This document shows, in pieces, positions 20,501 to 32,164 of a stretch of 64,000 bases of DNA. The notes beneath the pieces were generated by a model. The model was not told where the DNA came from. It worked only from the letters and a program-made list of their open reading frames with translations, and did not search any database. The number at the start of each line of letters is the position of its first letter. The first letter of the stretch is position 1. The position numbers and the translations under genes were made by a program. The DNA comes from Stomoxys calcitrans (Eukaryota > Arthropoda > Insecta > Diptera > Muscidae): positions 176,117,896-176,181,895 of the forward strand of contig NC_081555.1 of NCBI RefSeq assembly GCF_963082655.1, in the 5' to 3' direction.

Positions 20501-20940
20501 TTAAAATAATAGAAATAAAGAAATTCAATGCAAAAGAGATTTTCTATGAAACTTTTTTTAAAGACATTTTTTTAATTAAAAATTTCTAAACACAAAATTT
20601 TAACGATATTTCGAGACAATATTTCAAAGAAATTTTTAAATACTACATTTTGTTGATATTTTTTTTAAATTTTCTAAAGACAAAATTTCAATGCAATTTT
20701 CTCCACAGACAAAATTTTAATGACATGTTTTAAAGACAAAATTTCAATGAAATTTTTACTTAAAACAAAGATTTTATGAAATTTTTATGTGAATGAAAAT
20801 ATTGCCTGTTATATACAGTTCCTTAAAATTTCAATGAAATTTTTTTCTTAAAACAAAGATTTTATGAAACTTTTCCGTGAATGAAAATATTGCCTGTTAT
20901 ATTTAGTTCCTTAAATTTTTGATTTTCTAGTTGGTTCGGC
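20501..20940. repeat. AT-rich degenerate tandem repeats
   Basis: Repeated 'aaatttcaatgaaattttt' and 'aaagacaaaattt' units fill the stretch. A clearer tandem pair with 88-bp period ('taaaacaaagattttatgaa' at 20761 and 20849) also contains 'aatattgcctgttatat' twice. Confidence 0.7.
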
Positions 20941-20999
20941 TTCAGGTTCGTAATTAAAAGTAGAAGTGTCTGTAAATCGGAGAGTATTTGTCTGTGTCT

Positions 21000-21530
21000 G
21001 TCTTATAATTAAGTCTACAGTTCTAATGTAAAGCATCGGTAGTAGTTACACTCTTGTGCCAGTATCTCTACTTCCTTCTTTAAAGTTGGGGGTATGCCCA
21101 GTTCTTGCACAGTGGCCCGCAAGTGCAGTTTTTTGCTCCATGGGTTTGTTCCTCGCCTTAATATCCGATTTGTGTGACGATATCCTAGTTTTTAATTTGG
21201 ATCCTGTAGTGCCAACAAATTCGTTTTCGCATCCGTCCGATCCGTTTCCATTGCATTGTAATTTATATATCACTTTGGATTTATCTTGTTTGCTGATTTT
21301 TTATTTTGTCTTACCAAATAGTTGGTTAGATGTGTTAATCTTAAAAACCATTCCGAAAGCCCAGGTATATAATATATGGTTTTGTAGTAGTTCGAATGGG
21401 TTTCCGCTGTTTCTTTGCGCGTTTTAATAAATTGTTTGAAGTCTTGGGCGAAAAATATTTTAATTTTAAAATGTTTCTTATCCTATCTTTGGCCACTCGC
21501 AGCCCACTGTGCAACCCCATACCCAAGAGA
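21000..21530 (-). pseudogene. Penelope-like element, endonuclease end
   Basis: The minus strand encodes a GIY-YIG-type endonuclease segment of Penelope-like elements: 'IYKLQCNGNG', 'EFVGTTGSKLKTRISSHK' and 'TALAGHCARTGHTPNF' (21273-21046). It is preceded by the linker from the RT (21526-21341, 'NILKLKYFSPKTSNNLLKR'). The usual Y of the second motif half is replaced (E-F-V-G), there is a deletion before the C-terminal block, and stops are present. It meets an inverted partner at about 21530. Confidence 0.75.
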
Positions 21531-21665
21531 GTAACTACTACCGACGCTTTACCTTAGAAATGCTCCATATTATAGATGTACCTGTAATTATAAGGCAGAC
21601 ACAGACAATTGCTCTCAGATGTACAGACACACAATAAACAAACACGGGAGAAGAAATCACTATTA
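21531..21665 (+). pseudogene. Penelope-like element C-terminus, inverted partner
   Basis: On the plus strand the frame gives 'YRRFTLEMLHIIDVPV' and, after a shift, 'TDNCSQMYRHTINKHGRR', the C-terminal end of the same family. With 21000-21530 it makes a head-to-head pair, an arrangement known for Penelope-like insertions. Confidence 0.7.
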
Positions 21666-21741
21666 GACAGAAAGCCTTCAAAAGAGAATGCCGACTAATT
21701 TTACAAGATCAAAAATTTTAGTGTAATTATAAAATTAATTT

Positions 21742-21801
21742 TTTTTTGTCTGTTAGGGCGAGATCATTAAATTTTACCATTTTTGTTTGTTTCTCTTTCG
21801 A
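21742..21801 (+). mobile_element. 3' fragment of a second SINE-like family
   Basis: 'tagggcgagatcattaaat' and 'gtttctctttcgagacga' are shared with the longer copy at 23728-23882. Confidence 0.6.
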
Positions 21802-21838
21802 GACGAGCTCAATGATCGGAGTTGCAAATGGAAAGCCA

Positions 21839-23438
21839 ACAAGTAAAAGCGTGCTAAGTTCGGCCGGGCCGAATCTTATATACCCTCCACCATGGATCGC
21901 ATTTGTCAAGTTCTTTTCCCGGCATCTCTTCTTAGGCAAAAAAGGATATAAGAAAAGAGTTACTCTGCTATTAAAACGATATCAAGATATGGTCCGGTTC
22001 GGACCAAAATTAAATTATATGTTGCGTTAAGAATTGCGCCCATTGGGGCTCCCGAAGTAAAATAGAGAGAACGATTTATATGGGATCTGTATCGGGCTAT
22101 AGACCGATTCAGACCATAATAAACACGTTTGTTGATGGTCATGAGAGGATCCAATGTACAAAATTTCAGGCATATCGGATAATAATTGCGACCTCTAGGG
22201 GTCAAGAAGTCAAGATCCCAGATCGGTTTATATGGCAGCTATATCAGGTTATGAACCGATTTGAACCTTATTTGATCCAGTTGTTTAAAGTAAAAATAAA
22301 ATACGTCATGCAAAATTTCAGCCAAATCGGATAGAAATTGCGCCCTCTAGAAGCTCAAGAAATCAAATCCCCAGATCTGTTTATATGACAGCTATATCAG
22401 TTTATGAACCGATTTGAACCATACTTGGCACAGTTGTTGGATATCATAACGAAATACTTCATGCAAAAATTCATTCAAATCGGATAAGAATTGTGCCCTC
22501 TAGAGGGTCAAGAAGTCAAGACCCAAGATCGGTTTATATGGTAGCTATATCAGGTTATGGACCGATTAGAACCATACTTGGCACAGTTGTTGGGTATCAT
22601 AACAAAACACGTCGTGCGAAATTCCATTCCAATCGGATAAGAATTGCGCACTCTAGAGGCTCAAGAAGTCAAGACCCAAGATCGGTTTATATGGTAGCTA
22701 TATCAGGTTATGGACCGATTTGAACCATACTGGCACTGTTGTTGGATATAATAAGAAAACACGTCGTGCAAAATTTCATTTCAATCGGATAAGAATTGCG
22801 CACTCTAGAGGCTCAAGAAGTCAAGACCCAAGATCGGTTTATATGGCAGCTATATCAGGTTATGGACCGATTTGAACCATACTTGGCACAGTTGTTGGAT
22901 ATCATAACAAAACACGTTGTGCAAAATTTCATTCTGATCGGATAAGAATTGCGCACGCTAGAGGCTCAAGAAGTCAAGACCCAAGATCGGTTTATATGGC
23001 AGCTATATCAGGTTATGGACCGATTTAAACCATACTTGGCACAGTTGTTGGATATCATAGCAAAACACGTCATGCAAAATTTCGTTCCAATCGGATAAGA
23101 ATTGCGCACTCTACAGGCTCAAGAAGTCAAGACCCAAGATCGGTTTATATGGCAGCTATATCAAAACATGGACCGATATGGCCCATTTACAATACCAACC
23201 GACCTACACTAATAAGAAGTATTTGTGCAAAATTTCAAGCGGCTAGCTTTACTCCTTCGGAAGTTAGCGTGCTTTCGACAGACAGACGGACAGACGGACG
23301 GACATGGCTAGATCGACATAAAATGTCACGACGATCAAGAATATATATACTTTATGGGGTCTCAGACGAATATTTCGAGTAGTTACAAACAGAATGACGA
23401 AATTAGTATACCCCCCATCTTATGGTGGAGGGTATAAA
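21839..23438 (+). repeat. Family A element, the clearest complete copy
   Basis: The left end is 'caagtaaaagcgtgctaag' followed by hairpin TTCGGC-CGG-GCCGAA and 'tataccctccaccatgg'. At least six modules follow. 'aagtcaag' starts at 22513, 22666, 22818, 22971 and 23124, i.e. spacings of 153, 152, 153 and 153 bp. Then come (GGAC)n, the core 'ggctagatcgacataaaatg', a (TA)n tract and 'cttatggtggagggtataaa', the inverse of the left subterminal sequence. Non-coding; inferred to be a non-autonomous Helentron-type (HINE/mini-me-like) element. Confidence 0.9.
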
Positions 23439-23727
23439 AATAGCAACACACACCAACCACTGTGGGACGCGTTTCGTCTTTGGTTAGAAGACTTTTCAAC
23501 CATATTAGGTGTGATGGCTTCAAGGGCCGTGCGTTGGTATCTTGTATTTGCATCGTATTAATAGCGAAAACGCATCTATGATACAATTACCACATTAACC
23601 AAGCTCGACAACCCTGCTTATTAGCTGTACTTTTCACAATGCATTTATTTTGATGACAGATATTTTCTCTGTGACAAATTACACTTCTTCCGTACTACAC
23701 ATGATTTTGTTCGTCTGTTGGAAGTTG
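23439..23727. other. Unassigned spacer
   Basis: I see no gene or known repeat. Confidence 0.35.
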
Positions 23728-23882
23728 TATTGATGGCTTCGAACGGTAAGATAACGGCAATGGCTCCCGTTGTTGCTCCGTATGCACAGGTTCAAATCCT
23801 GGCCGGGCTCTGCCGAATTTTTGCCTATTAGGGCGAGATCATTAAATTTTAGATTTTTTGTTTGTTTCTCTTTCGAGACGAT
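23728..23882 (+). mobile_element. Second tRNA-like SINE family
   Basis: A perfect B box GGTTCAAATCC (about 23790) follows an A-box-like 'tggcttcgaacgg' (about 23737) by about 50 nt. The body ends 'gtttctctttcgagacga', shared with 21742-21801. The A box is weak, so polymerase III origin is likely but unproven. Confidence 0.5.
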
Positions 23883-23904
23883 TATAAAATAATTTCGTAA
23901 TTAA

Positions 23905-24165
23905 ATTTTTATACCATCTACCATAGAATAGGGGTATACTAATTTCGCCATTTCGTTTGTAATACACGATGCATTGATCTGAGATCCCTATAAAGTATAT
24001 ACATTCTCGATCGTCTTGACGTGTGTAGATCAGTTGTCTTATTTGTTAGGTCAGTTGGGATTTTAAATTGGCCATATCGGTCCGTGTTTTGATATATGAA
24101 CCCATATCGGATCTTGACTTCTTCAGCATCTATAAGGCGCAATTCTTATCTGATTTTGCTATCAA
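23905..24165 (-). repeat. Family A fragment (right end)
   Basis: 'accatctaccatagaatagg', 'tatactaatttcgccattt', a decayed core and one module are recognisable. Confidence 0.75.
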
Positions 24166-24316
24166 TATTTCAATGGAATGCATTTTTAAGATATGATATA
24201 TCCAAATGAGAAACAAAACAAGATTTTCATATACGAAATTTTAATAAATAGTCTAAATAAAAAACAAAAAGAACTCGAGCTTGAATTTAAAAACAACAAA
24301 AATTGAATACAACAGT

Positions 24317-24353
24317 ATAAATAAAATAAAATAAAATAAATAAAAAAATAAAA
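24317..24353. repeat. (AAATA)n microsatellite
   Basis: 'ataaataaaataaaataaaa' and continuation. Confidence 0.85.
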
Positions 24354-25080
24354 TTCAATATTTTTCTTCTTCTAAAAAGTTTTTAGAATTTTTTTTTGTT
24401 GTTGAAGTATTTTGTACTAATTTGTCTGGTGTCGGCGTCGTTATAATTTTCTCGACTACGGGCAAAATTGCCGATCCCGTTATCGCTATCTAAATAGGAT
24501 AAATAATTATTCCAAAAAGGTTCATTTGTTTCAGAAAGATGTTTATTGAGATTTTAGTTACATTTATGTAATTTGTTTCCTTAAAATTAAAACGGTTTGG
24601 CAATAGTAGAAAAAATGTTAAACAAAATTAAATTTTTAGTTTTTTCGATTTTGATCTTAACGATAAAGATGTCTAACTTTTGTTTATCTTCAAATTTGTT
24701 TCGGAGAGTAAATACAAATTTCAAACGGTTAGCAAAATATGAGCCTGGGAAAATAATCCCTTTTTTTGGCAAAATGAAGCCTCGTTCCCAAATATTTGGG
24801 ATCACATAAAAAAGTGCAATACAAAACTAAGAGACAAGGGTCTTTAATCATGTAGTGGGATACGCATCTGGTTATATTATCATGATTTCAAAAAATTACA
24901 CAATAAAATCAGTTTACATACCAATATTAATGGGCGCTTTTTAATGATTCATGTAAAATTTTCAATTTTTTGATAATTTATGAAATATGTGTATTGAAAT
25001 TAAAATCATGAATTTTTTGCATACTTAGCTGTTTAGTTGTTTGGGTAGTTTTGAAGAACATATGGATTGCAATTAAATTA
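24354..25080. other. AT-rich DNA without a supported gene
   Basis: The frame at 24597-24809 starts with a hydrophobic segment but has no domain or splice context, and its opposite strand is equally open. Not called. Confidence 0.35.
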
Positions 25081-25340
25081 TATTGAGATCATGAAATTAA
25101 TTCGTTGTAACAAAATACGGAAACTATCCTCCTTGGCATACACAGCTTTCTAATATATCTTTTCGAAAGTTTCTGTAATCGGCATATGTATGCAAGTTTT
25201 ATTGAGGAATTATATTGAGATCATGAAATTAATTCGTTGTAACAAAATCCGGAAATTATCCTCTCGGCATACACAGCTTTCCAGTATATCTTTTCGTAAG
25301 TTTCTGTAATCGGCATATGTCTGCAAGTTTCATTGAGGAA
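25081..25340. repeat. Tandem duplication, 132-bp period, two copies
   Basis: 'tattgagatcatgaaattaa' begins at 25081 and again at 25213. The copies share 'ttcgttgtaacaaaat', 'ggcatacacagctttc' and 'tctgtaatcggcatatgt' with about ten differences. Confidence 0.9.
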
Positions 25341-26684
25341 TATCAACTTATTGGAATATTTTCATCGCTTGTATTATTCCCAAGGGCAAAGTTTTTTCTT
25401 TTTATTTCAAATTACTTTCTTGTTGAGCATATATTTTAGCATGAAAAAACAAAATTTGTAAATAAAAACAGAAGAATAAAAATAATATTTTTATAACCAA
25501 AACCACGAAATGCCATGTTAAGAAGTGTGTGATGGTGATTTTATTTACAACTCATGAAGTTTTGTGCTTTTATATATAGGGGCCAGCACGAAGTTTGTAA
25601 CAAATTATCATTTCTATTTAAATATATGCACGTTTTAAAGGGCTTTAGTAAAATATTGAAATTGCTATCGGTTTGTTACAAGAAATGCGTATTGACTTTA
25701 AGTTTTCCCAAGGCATAAAGAAATCATAATTTATTGAATAAAAAATAAAGCTCTATTCTTCATGAAGAAGTAAAGCAAACTAATTGTAATAAAAAAATTA
25801 ATCACCTCTTAGCCTTGAGTTTAAAATTTTAGTCAACTTTTCATGAAATTAACAATATTAGTCCATCCATCAATTAATAATTCATCATATAAATCAATTA
25901 ATAGTCCACATATTTCAATTGTCCCGCTTATGAATGTGCCAATATGAGTTTTTTTAGAAAGTGCTTGGTTAAACATTGATTGAACGATTTCTTAATAGTT
26001 TCAAACATGGAGTGTTCCAAATAGATATGATTGCGATGACTTTACAGAACTAGCCCTACATTTTGTTAGCAATTTTTAAATGAAGATAAAAAATGTTTCT
26101 TTAATCCAAATTACAGCGATCTGTAGGGATAAACCTTACGATTTGAAAACCCCGAGTATCAACAAATTAAGGAAGGATTAAAAATCCAACAATGTTGTGA
26201 CAAAAGAAGTATAGGATTTATCGTGAGAGGGATTGCCGAAGTCTGAAATAACCAGTTAAAAGCAGTCGCATAATAAATTAAAAATTACAGGTTGTACAAT
26301 CTGGTGCTTTTTTCCAAAGTCAATTTTTCTAATCTTCAGCGATATTTTGACTTTCACAATAAGATTTTTGTCTTAGAAGATTATTGTCATCAGAATAAGC
26401 CGGTCAAGTAATCCATGTGGTCTCAACAACTTTGTTCAATAATTATTTAAAATTAGTAAAAATATTTTTTCAGTTTGTACTTTTTAAATCTCTAAGTTTT
26501 TAGAACTTTATTAGTACTTAAGTTTTCTCCCGATGCATTAGAAATGATGATATCTGCCGATGGTGTTCTAGCAACTTATGTGGCGGAAAAAGCTTCAATT
26601 TTCTTTAAAAAGTTAAAAATTTGGGGACAATGGGCTGATCAGTAATACATTTTATTATTTACAAGGTTCTTCAACGTCTGCAGT
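25341..26684. other. AT-rich DNA, possibly the 5' region of the piggyBac remnant
   Basis: No supported gene. The last few hundred bases lead directly into recognisable piggyBac N-terminal sequence. Confidence 0.35.
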
Positions 26685-28810
26685 ATGACACATCAGAATA
26701 TTTTTAAATTCCACAATGACTTTTTGCAATTTTTGAAGGCCGTTAATTATATAATGGAGATCGATGACGTTGATGCTAACTATGATATGTTAGTCGTGCC
26801 TTCAAACCTTGCTCTTGTAAATGACGAGGATGAAGAAAATGAAGATGATTTGATAATGAAACTATGCCAAATGATGTGCCGGGAACTATTGAAATTGTTC
26901 CAAGACCACATGATGAAAGTAATTTCAACTCGGATTGGGATAAGAGTGACAATGATTTTGGAAAAGTTATGAATGTGCATACACCTAAGGTTTTGTTTGA
27001 GAAATGATTAGAACGAAATTCTTGATTTGATAATCGAAAATGCCAATTAAAATAACAGACATACACCCAGAAAACAGATTTGTTGCCTCAACCAATTTTT
27101 TTGCCAACCGCAACTTGTGTGACGACCAACGTTGAGGTTATTGTCTAGTTTATGTTAAGCTACCAAAAATAAAAATAGCTTTAATCGTGCATCGTGCGGG
27201 TGCGTTGCGCTTATTCGTTCTTTTCTGCTTGCTGCTGCTTCTCCCTCGGATTTTTCTCTCTCGACTTATTACTCTTTAAAATTAATTGTACTAGTTTTGT
27301 CGGTGGTCGAGGGGAGATTTGAACTCCTGATGTCATATTTGGTAGTCTTTCATACATCCTCTAGCCTGCCGACATATTTTTTTTAATGATGATACAGGGC
27401 AATAAGCTTTGCTGCACAGTAATAAGTTTCTCAAATAAAATAAAATTAAAAAAAGTGTAGATATCATTTTTTAAAAAATTGTTTTTAAGAAACAGATATT
27501 TTTTAAAGCCGAATTTTCTTAAATAAGTTTAAAGAAAACTACCGTAAGAGTGGTGTGCTAACTCGTTGATTGTACATCAGAAAATAAAACGTTGTTGATA
27601 CAATTGGCAGAAGCAAAATGATTTTATTCTTTATGGGAATGGTTGATGGAAGTGATACATATATCGGCAAGCAGCATCTTCTTTTACCCTATTTATTGTA
27701 TCATGGTTAAGATAGCTACTGTACTGTGAAAATAACCAAGCTGTGGTTCAAACAATTGAAGTTGTTTTGACATTATTATCTTTTTGTTCTTATAATCGAA
27801 TTTCAACCAATGATTTCTCTGGGTTTATACCTTCAATCTCAACCGGAAAGAGTAAAAACGTTTTCTGGGAATTAATTGTTTAGTGTTTATAACTACAGAG
27901 CGAGCATATTGGAATTTGGATGAAAAGCTTGGCAACAACCTTTGGATGAAAACAGCAACATCATAAGTTCGATTGACAAAATCTTCAAAATGGGACCTCT
28001 TTGCAATCTAATTGAAAGAAATTCATGTCAATGGAGTGTTTTCCACGAAAACTTGTCAGTAGACGAATCCATGATAAAATATTTTGGGCGCCATTCTGCG
28101 CAGCAGTTTATTATGGGAAAGCCAGTGCTTTTTGGTTACAAGAACTGAGCAGCAATAAGTTCAGATGGATACTGCTACGCTTTTATTGTTTACTGTGGCA
28201 AAACTACAGAAGTAACCACTGATCCTTTAGGCGAACGAGTTGTTAAATCTCTGCTTGCAAAAATGCCTATTGTACTTTACAACGTTTGATATATAGAGTT
28301 ACTGGTACAATACTAGGTAACAGAAAAAAAAAGTCCACTTATACCCGTCAAAGAAATGAAGAAAAAAAAGAGTTTGAGAGCAGAATATGATTCGATTTGA
28401 TAAAAATAATGAAATTGCAATAGTACGTTGGAAAGATAAGTGTTGTTGCGATGGCAAAAAAATTTAATCAAAGAAATCCACTAGGAAAAGTGGATTACAC
28501 AATCGGTCGTGTAAGGGTGGAAAGTCGAAAGGTGGACTTCCAAATACCAAGACTCTTCGACAGTTACAACCAGGGTATGGGAGGTGGAGATCAAATGGAT
28601 TAATCCATTAGCCTCTATAGAGTGTCCATAAGAGGAAAAAAGTGGTGGTGGCCTATATTTAAGTATTCATTAGATTTGACAGTTGGTAACGCGTGGTTAC
28701 ATGTTATAAAATGTAAAGCTGAAAATAATACACCGATGGAGCAATTATCGTCCACACGAAGCATTACTCGAGCTTATTTACAGCCTAAAACATCACGTCA
28801 TGGCATTTGA
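26685..28810 (+). pseudogene. piggyBac-family transposase pseudogene
   Basis: The N-terminal acidic part lies at 26740-27000 (with one shift: 'NDVPGTIEIVPRPHDES'). The conserved core at 27930-28150 contains 'ENLSVDESMIKYFGRHSAQQF', which carries one of the catalytic Asp residues. The following frame has 'DGYCYAFIVYCGKTTEV'. At 28500-28810 come 'YNQGMGGGDQMD' and 'SLYRVSIRGKKWWWPIFKY', hallmark piggyBac C-terminal blocks. Stops and frameshifts occur throughout, and a separate repeat (27190-27540) interrupts it. Terminal repeats and TTAA flanks were not found. Confidence 0.85.
27190..27540 (-). repeat. tRNA-like-headed repeat, copy 1 (inverted relative to copy 2)
   Basis: On the minus strand a 75-nt block starts 'gtcggcaggctagaggatg', holds 'gagttcaaatctc' (B-box-like) and ends 'cgaccaccgac', so its ends can pair. 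Upstream ('agaaaattcggc', 'aacttattactgtg') and downstream ('gagagagaaaaatccgag') sequences are shared with 34530-34830. Confidence 0.7.
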
Positions 28811-28920
28811 TTAGTACCAGAAGACTATGGCATCTGGCAGAATTATGAATTATCACAGCAAACCAAAATCACAGATAACCAACACCGCTAAAAGTTTTAT
28901 CACCAGAGTACTCCGCATCA

Positions 28921-29600
28921 GTGACGAACAATTTTAAAACAATAACCAAAATATTAAAAACCAATAGTTTTCCACCCAAATTAATTTACAAACATTTTGA
29001 CGAAATAAAACGCAAACTAAACAAAACTTATGGCAACCCTACAACGAATGAAGAAACCAAACGATATTGTAGCTTCAAATACATCCCTGAATTAACAGAT
29101 AATAAAAGCTTAAGAACTTTAATGAACAAAATAAACAACGAATCAAACAAACAACAAAACTCCAATCGACAAACAACAACAAAGCAATGTAGTTTACGAA
29201 GTAGAATGTATGAGAAATGGCGAACAAAGCTGTGACTTTGTATAATGGGAGAACACAGAGCTGGCATTGAAAAAGGAACACGGAAAACAGCTTTGGCGCA
29301 ACATATTTTGAAAAGTGGACATAGGGCAGACTTAGAAAATGTCAAAATATTAGATAAAGAAAACTAAGAGAGAAAGAGACACACTTAAGAAAGCTGAAGA
29401 ATACAACAAAAAAAAATAGATAGGACGATGAACTTGAAAGAGGACACAAACAATATTAGTATAAGTTGTTGCAATATAAAGATCTGTGATTATTTATTTA
29501 TTTCATGAAGATTTAAAATTAACGCAATGTTTTAATTAAATAGATCACCTGAAGATGTCAACAAAAATCGACGAAACTTTGTGACAAATGAAACTACGGA
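28921..29600 (+). pseudogene. Penelope-like element remnant with endonuclease segment
   Basis: The frame from 28921 reads like the RT-endonuclease linker ('NSFPPKLIYKHFDEIKRKL', 'FKYIPELTDNKSLRTLM'). After a shift, 'VVYEVECMRNG' and 'KTALAQHILKSGHRADLENV' match the GIY-YIG domain and its C-terminal side. Its 3' part includes 'acctgaagatgtcaacaaa', which looks like the usual tail. Several stops: inactive. Confidence 0.7.
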
Positions 29601-29662
29601 ACTTAGGTCTAAAGAGCTAAAGATAAAATTTAATAAAATCTAATTGGACCAAGAAAATCTGA

Positions 29663-29923
29663 ATACATCGCAATTCCTCGCCCGATCGGAAAAACATCGT
29701 CCACAACCCGGAATCCATATCTAATCAATTACGATGTTTTGTTTGTGTCGCTGTAGATGTAAATTATGCACAAAAACACTTTATGTTGAACGATGCTGCT
29801 TTGGACAATTTCATGAATAATCTGCCCATTGACCCTATTTCGGGACACACCTTTTTCTTAAAAGTGAGCAATGAACTACAAGGTTTTTATGGAATCCCTT
29901 TTATTTGGTCGGTAATGAATTAA
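29663..29923 (+). other. Orphan open frame, 86 codons without upstream ATG
   Basis: The frame begins after a stop at 29660 and runs to TAA at 29921. The first ATG is at 29783 (46 codons, 'MLNDAALDNFMNNLPIDPI'). Upstream in frame is 'LRCFVCVAVDVNYAQKHF'. Composition is coding-like, but no family is recognised and no acceptor is evident. It may be a domesticated or decayed transposon exon. Confidence 0.35.
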
Positions 29924-30171
29924 CAAAAATCAATTAAATCAATTTTTGACCGACAGTTTTCTTTTGTGCGTTAATGGTTCAAAATGTACTTTACAAATAA
30001 GTTTTTTTTTTATTAACGTCCTAGACCATAAACTTTTTTATATCACTCGATGCTGAACAAATGTTCAATAAATTGTTCACATCACTTTTTTAGTCGTTTT
30101 TCTGTGTCTTATAGGGAGACAAATCGGATGCTTGTTTGGTAGCGTGCGAGTAAATGGAAGCAAATAAACTT

Positions 30172-30468
30172 ACGGAGGCCACCATAGCGCAGAGCTTAGC
30201 ATGTCCGCCTATGACGCTGAACACCTGGTTCAAATCCATTTTTCAGCGGTGGTTTTCCCCTCCTAATTCTGGCAACATTTGTGAGGTACTATGTCATGTA
30301 AAAACTTCTCTCCAAAGAGGTGTGGCACTGTGGCACGCCATTCGGACACGGCTATAAAAAGGAGGTCCCTTATCATTGAGCTTAAACTTGAATCGGACTG
30401 CACTCATTAATATGTGAGAAGATAGCCCCCGTTCCTTTATGGAATGTTCGTGGGCAAAATTTGCAACA
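30172..30468 (+). mobile_element. tRNA-derived SINE
   Basis: 'ggccaccatagcgcagagc' leads to an A box, and a short B box 'tggttcaaatcc' has lost the bases after it. The body is complete and the 3' stem is decayed on one side ('gatagccccc'). Confidence 0.85.
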
Positions 30469-31203
30469 AACTTAGTGGGACAGGCTGTTAACATAGCTGT
30501 TATAATCTTCAACAATATTGCATTATCTGTAGTTGGGATGCGAAATGTTTCGTCTTCGTAATTTCCTTCGTCTTCTTGAAGGAAATTACCTTCTTAAGAG
30601 ATCGTAACTGAACTAGATGTTGGTGGCAGCCGACTACTTCAAAACTTAACGGGTATATTGTACTTATGTAATATTTCTTGCATTCACACGCACACACCCA
30701 TAAATTAAACACACATAGTAGCCGCACACAAAATAATTCGAGAAATATAAATACCGAGATAATGCTAATAAAAGTACAGTTGTGCGTTTTAAAACCCACT
30801 TGTTTTAATAAGAGTTCAACGATAACGATACACCCTTTAAAATAGATTTTTTTATTAATGATACCGACTGTGATACGTTTTGATACCGACAGTAATACGT
30901 TTTGATACCGACAGTGAATTTTAAAGCATTTGATGCACAATAAAATAGTTTTTTGAATCGAACCGAATGGTTCAAACACTCTATGACGATTGAAACAAAA
31001 TGGACGCCAGTACAACACGCAAGCGAAATACAAGAAAAACAGAAAGAACTCGTTGCATAGCCGGTGTTGCCATTATAGGGGAATTTTCACCAAATCAGGG
31101 CAAATGCATGAACGCTTATCTACAAATCTTAAACACCTACGAGCAATCAATTATATGAATGAAAGTGTTGCTCTTTTTTGGTTAGTTTGTTTGTATTTTA
31201 CCT
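30469..31203. other. Unassigned, with a 22-bp tandem repeat and a dispersed palindromic motif
   Basis: 'gataccgac' units of 22 bp recur three times at about 30859-30916. 'cgaaccgaatggttcaaac' (30959-30977) recurs as 'cgaaccgaacggttcaaac' at about 36144-36162. A long minus-strand frame (31033-30509) is low-complexity and not called. Confidence 0.5.
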
Positions 31204-31380
31204 ATTTGCAAATTTACCTATGAACATTCAATTAAGGAATAGGGCGCAAATTTCTCACATATCAATGAGTGCTGTCAGATTCAAAAATTTGCTCAATGAT
31301 AAGGGGCCTCCTTTGTATAGCCGAGTCCGAACGGCGTGCCGCAGTGTCACACCCCTCTCTGGAGAAGTTTTTATGTTACC
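31204..31380 (-). mobile_element. SINE, 5'-truncated
   Basis: It contains the 3' end, the 'ctcaatgataaggggcctcc' and 'gccgagtccgaacggcgtg' blocks; the tRNA-like head is absent. The hairpin arm is mutated (TTTGCGCCC). Confidence 0.75.
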
Positions 31381-31399
31381 TGTAGACTTAAAAACGGTT

Positions 31400-31870
31400 G
31401 GTCCGATTTTCATTGAATTTTAACAGATGGTAGAGTTTGACCCACCGATGGATATAGATTAAGCGATTTTTGATATTCGAACGTCCCATTCTTAAACCCA
31501 TCCAAGCGTTCATGTTTACCGATTGGGACTATATGGGTATCAAATGAAAGGTATTTAATGTAAGAGTACGAACTTGATGTAATAATTTGACCACAAGAGT
31601 CGGTGTTTTCATGCTTATGGTAACATAAAAACACGAAATTGGTCCCCCTGGGCAAATAATCTGGGGGAACGCCCCCCACTCCCCCCCACCCAATCGGACA
31701 TGTTTACCAATAAGGGCAATATGCATATCAAATGAAAGGTATTTCAGAGTAGCGTGCGAACATGATATAACAATTTTACCCTATGCTCCAAGTGGACATG
31801 TATACCGAACGAGACAATATGGTATATTAATGACAGGTATTTGAGATTTAAATAGGAATATATGTAAATT
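31400..31870 (+). repeat. Family C degenerate tandem repeat
   Basis: 'catgtttaccgattggg', 'catgtttaccaataaggg' and 'catgtataccgaacgaga' mark three modules. Each is followed by 'tatcaaatgaaaggtattt' or a variant. A C-rich stretch lies at about 31670-31690. Confidence 0.65.
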
Positions 31871-32164
31871 ATTATTTTCCAATTTGGACCATTTCGGAAG
31901 GTTGTAGCAAACACTTAAGGGTTTGGCGAAGCATACCGCGCCAACCACATCGATTGCATGATGAACTTTCCCCATATGCCATTTTTGACTTTTGTGGAAT
32001 CCTCGATTTTCGGGAATTTGATTCGGAGGGAAATTTTGTTGCATTTCCTCTTAAATCATGTGCTTTAACCACCCAGGTTGGTGTTGGACTACCACGTATA
32101 TGAACCCTTTTGGGCGTGGGTATTTTTATATTTTTGCAATTTGAGTTTCAAATCGCATACATTG
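31871..32164. other. Unassigned spacer
   Basis: I see no gene. It is somewhat GC-richer than its surroundings and may be part of an unknown repeat. Confidence 0.3.

Noticed and set aside
22493..22723. Open frames across 21.8-23.4, 49.4-51.9 and 60.3-60.6 kb
   Set aside because: Same cause in family A; the peptides recur in all copies and on both strands.
23728..23800. Possible functional tRNA gene (B box GGTTCAAATCC)
   Set aside because: No acceptor stem or anticodon arm of proper geometry; the downstream part is repeated at 21742, which suggests a SINE.
27300..27376. Possible tRNA gene, 75 nt with pairing ends
   Set aside because: The T-stem does not abut the acceptor strand and the block lies inside a larger dispersed repeat.
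30509..31033. 174-codon minus-strand frame
   Set aside because: Cys/Phe/Ile-rich low-complexity translation with no domain; contains a palindromic repeat shared with 36.1 kb.
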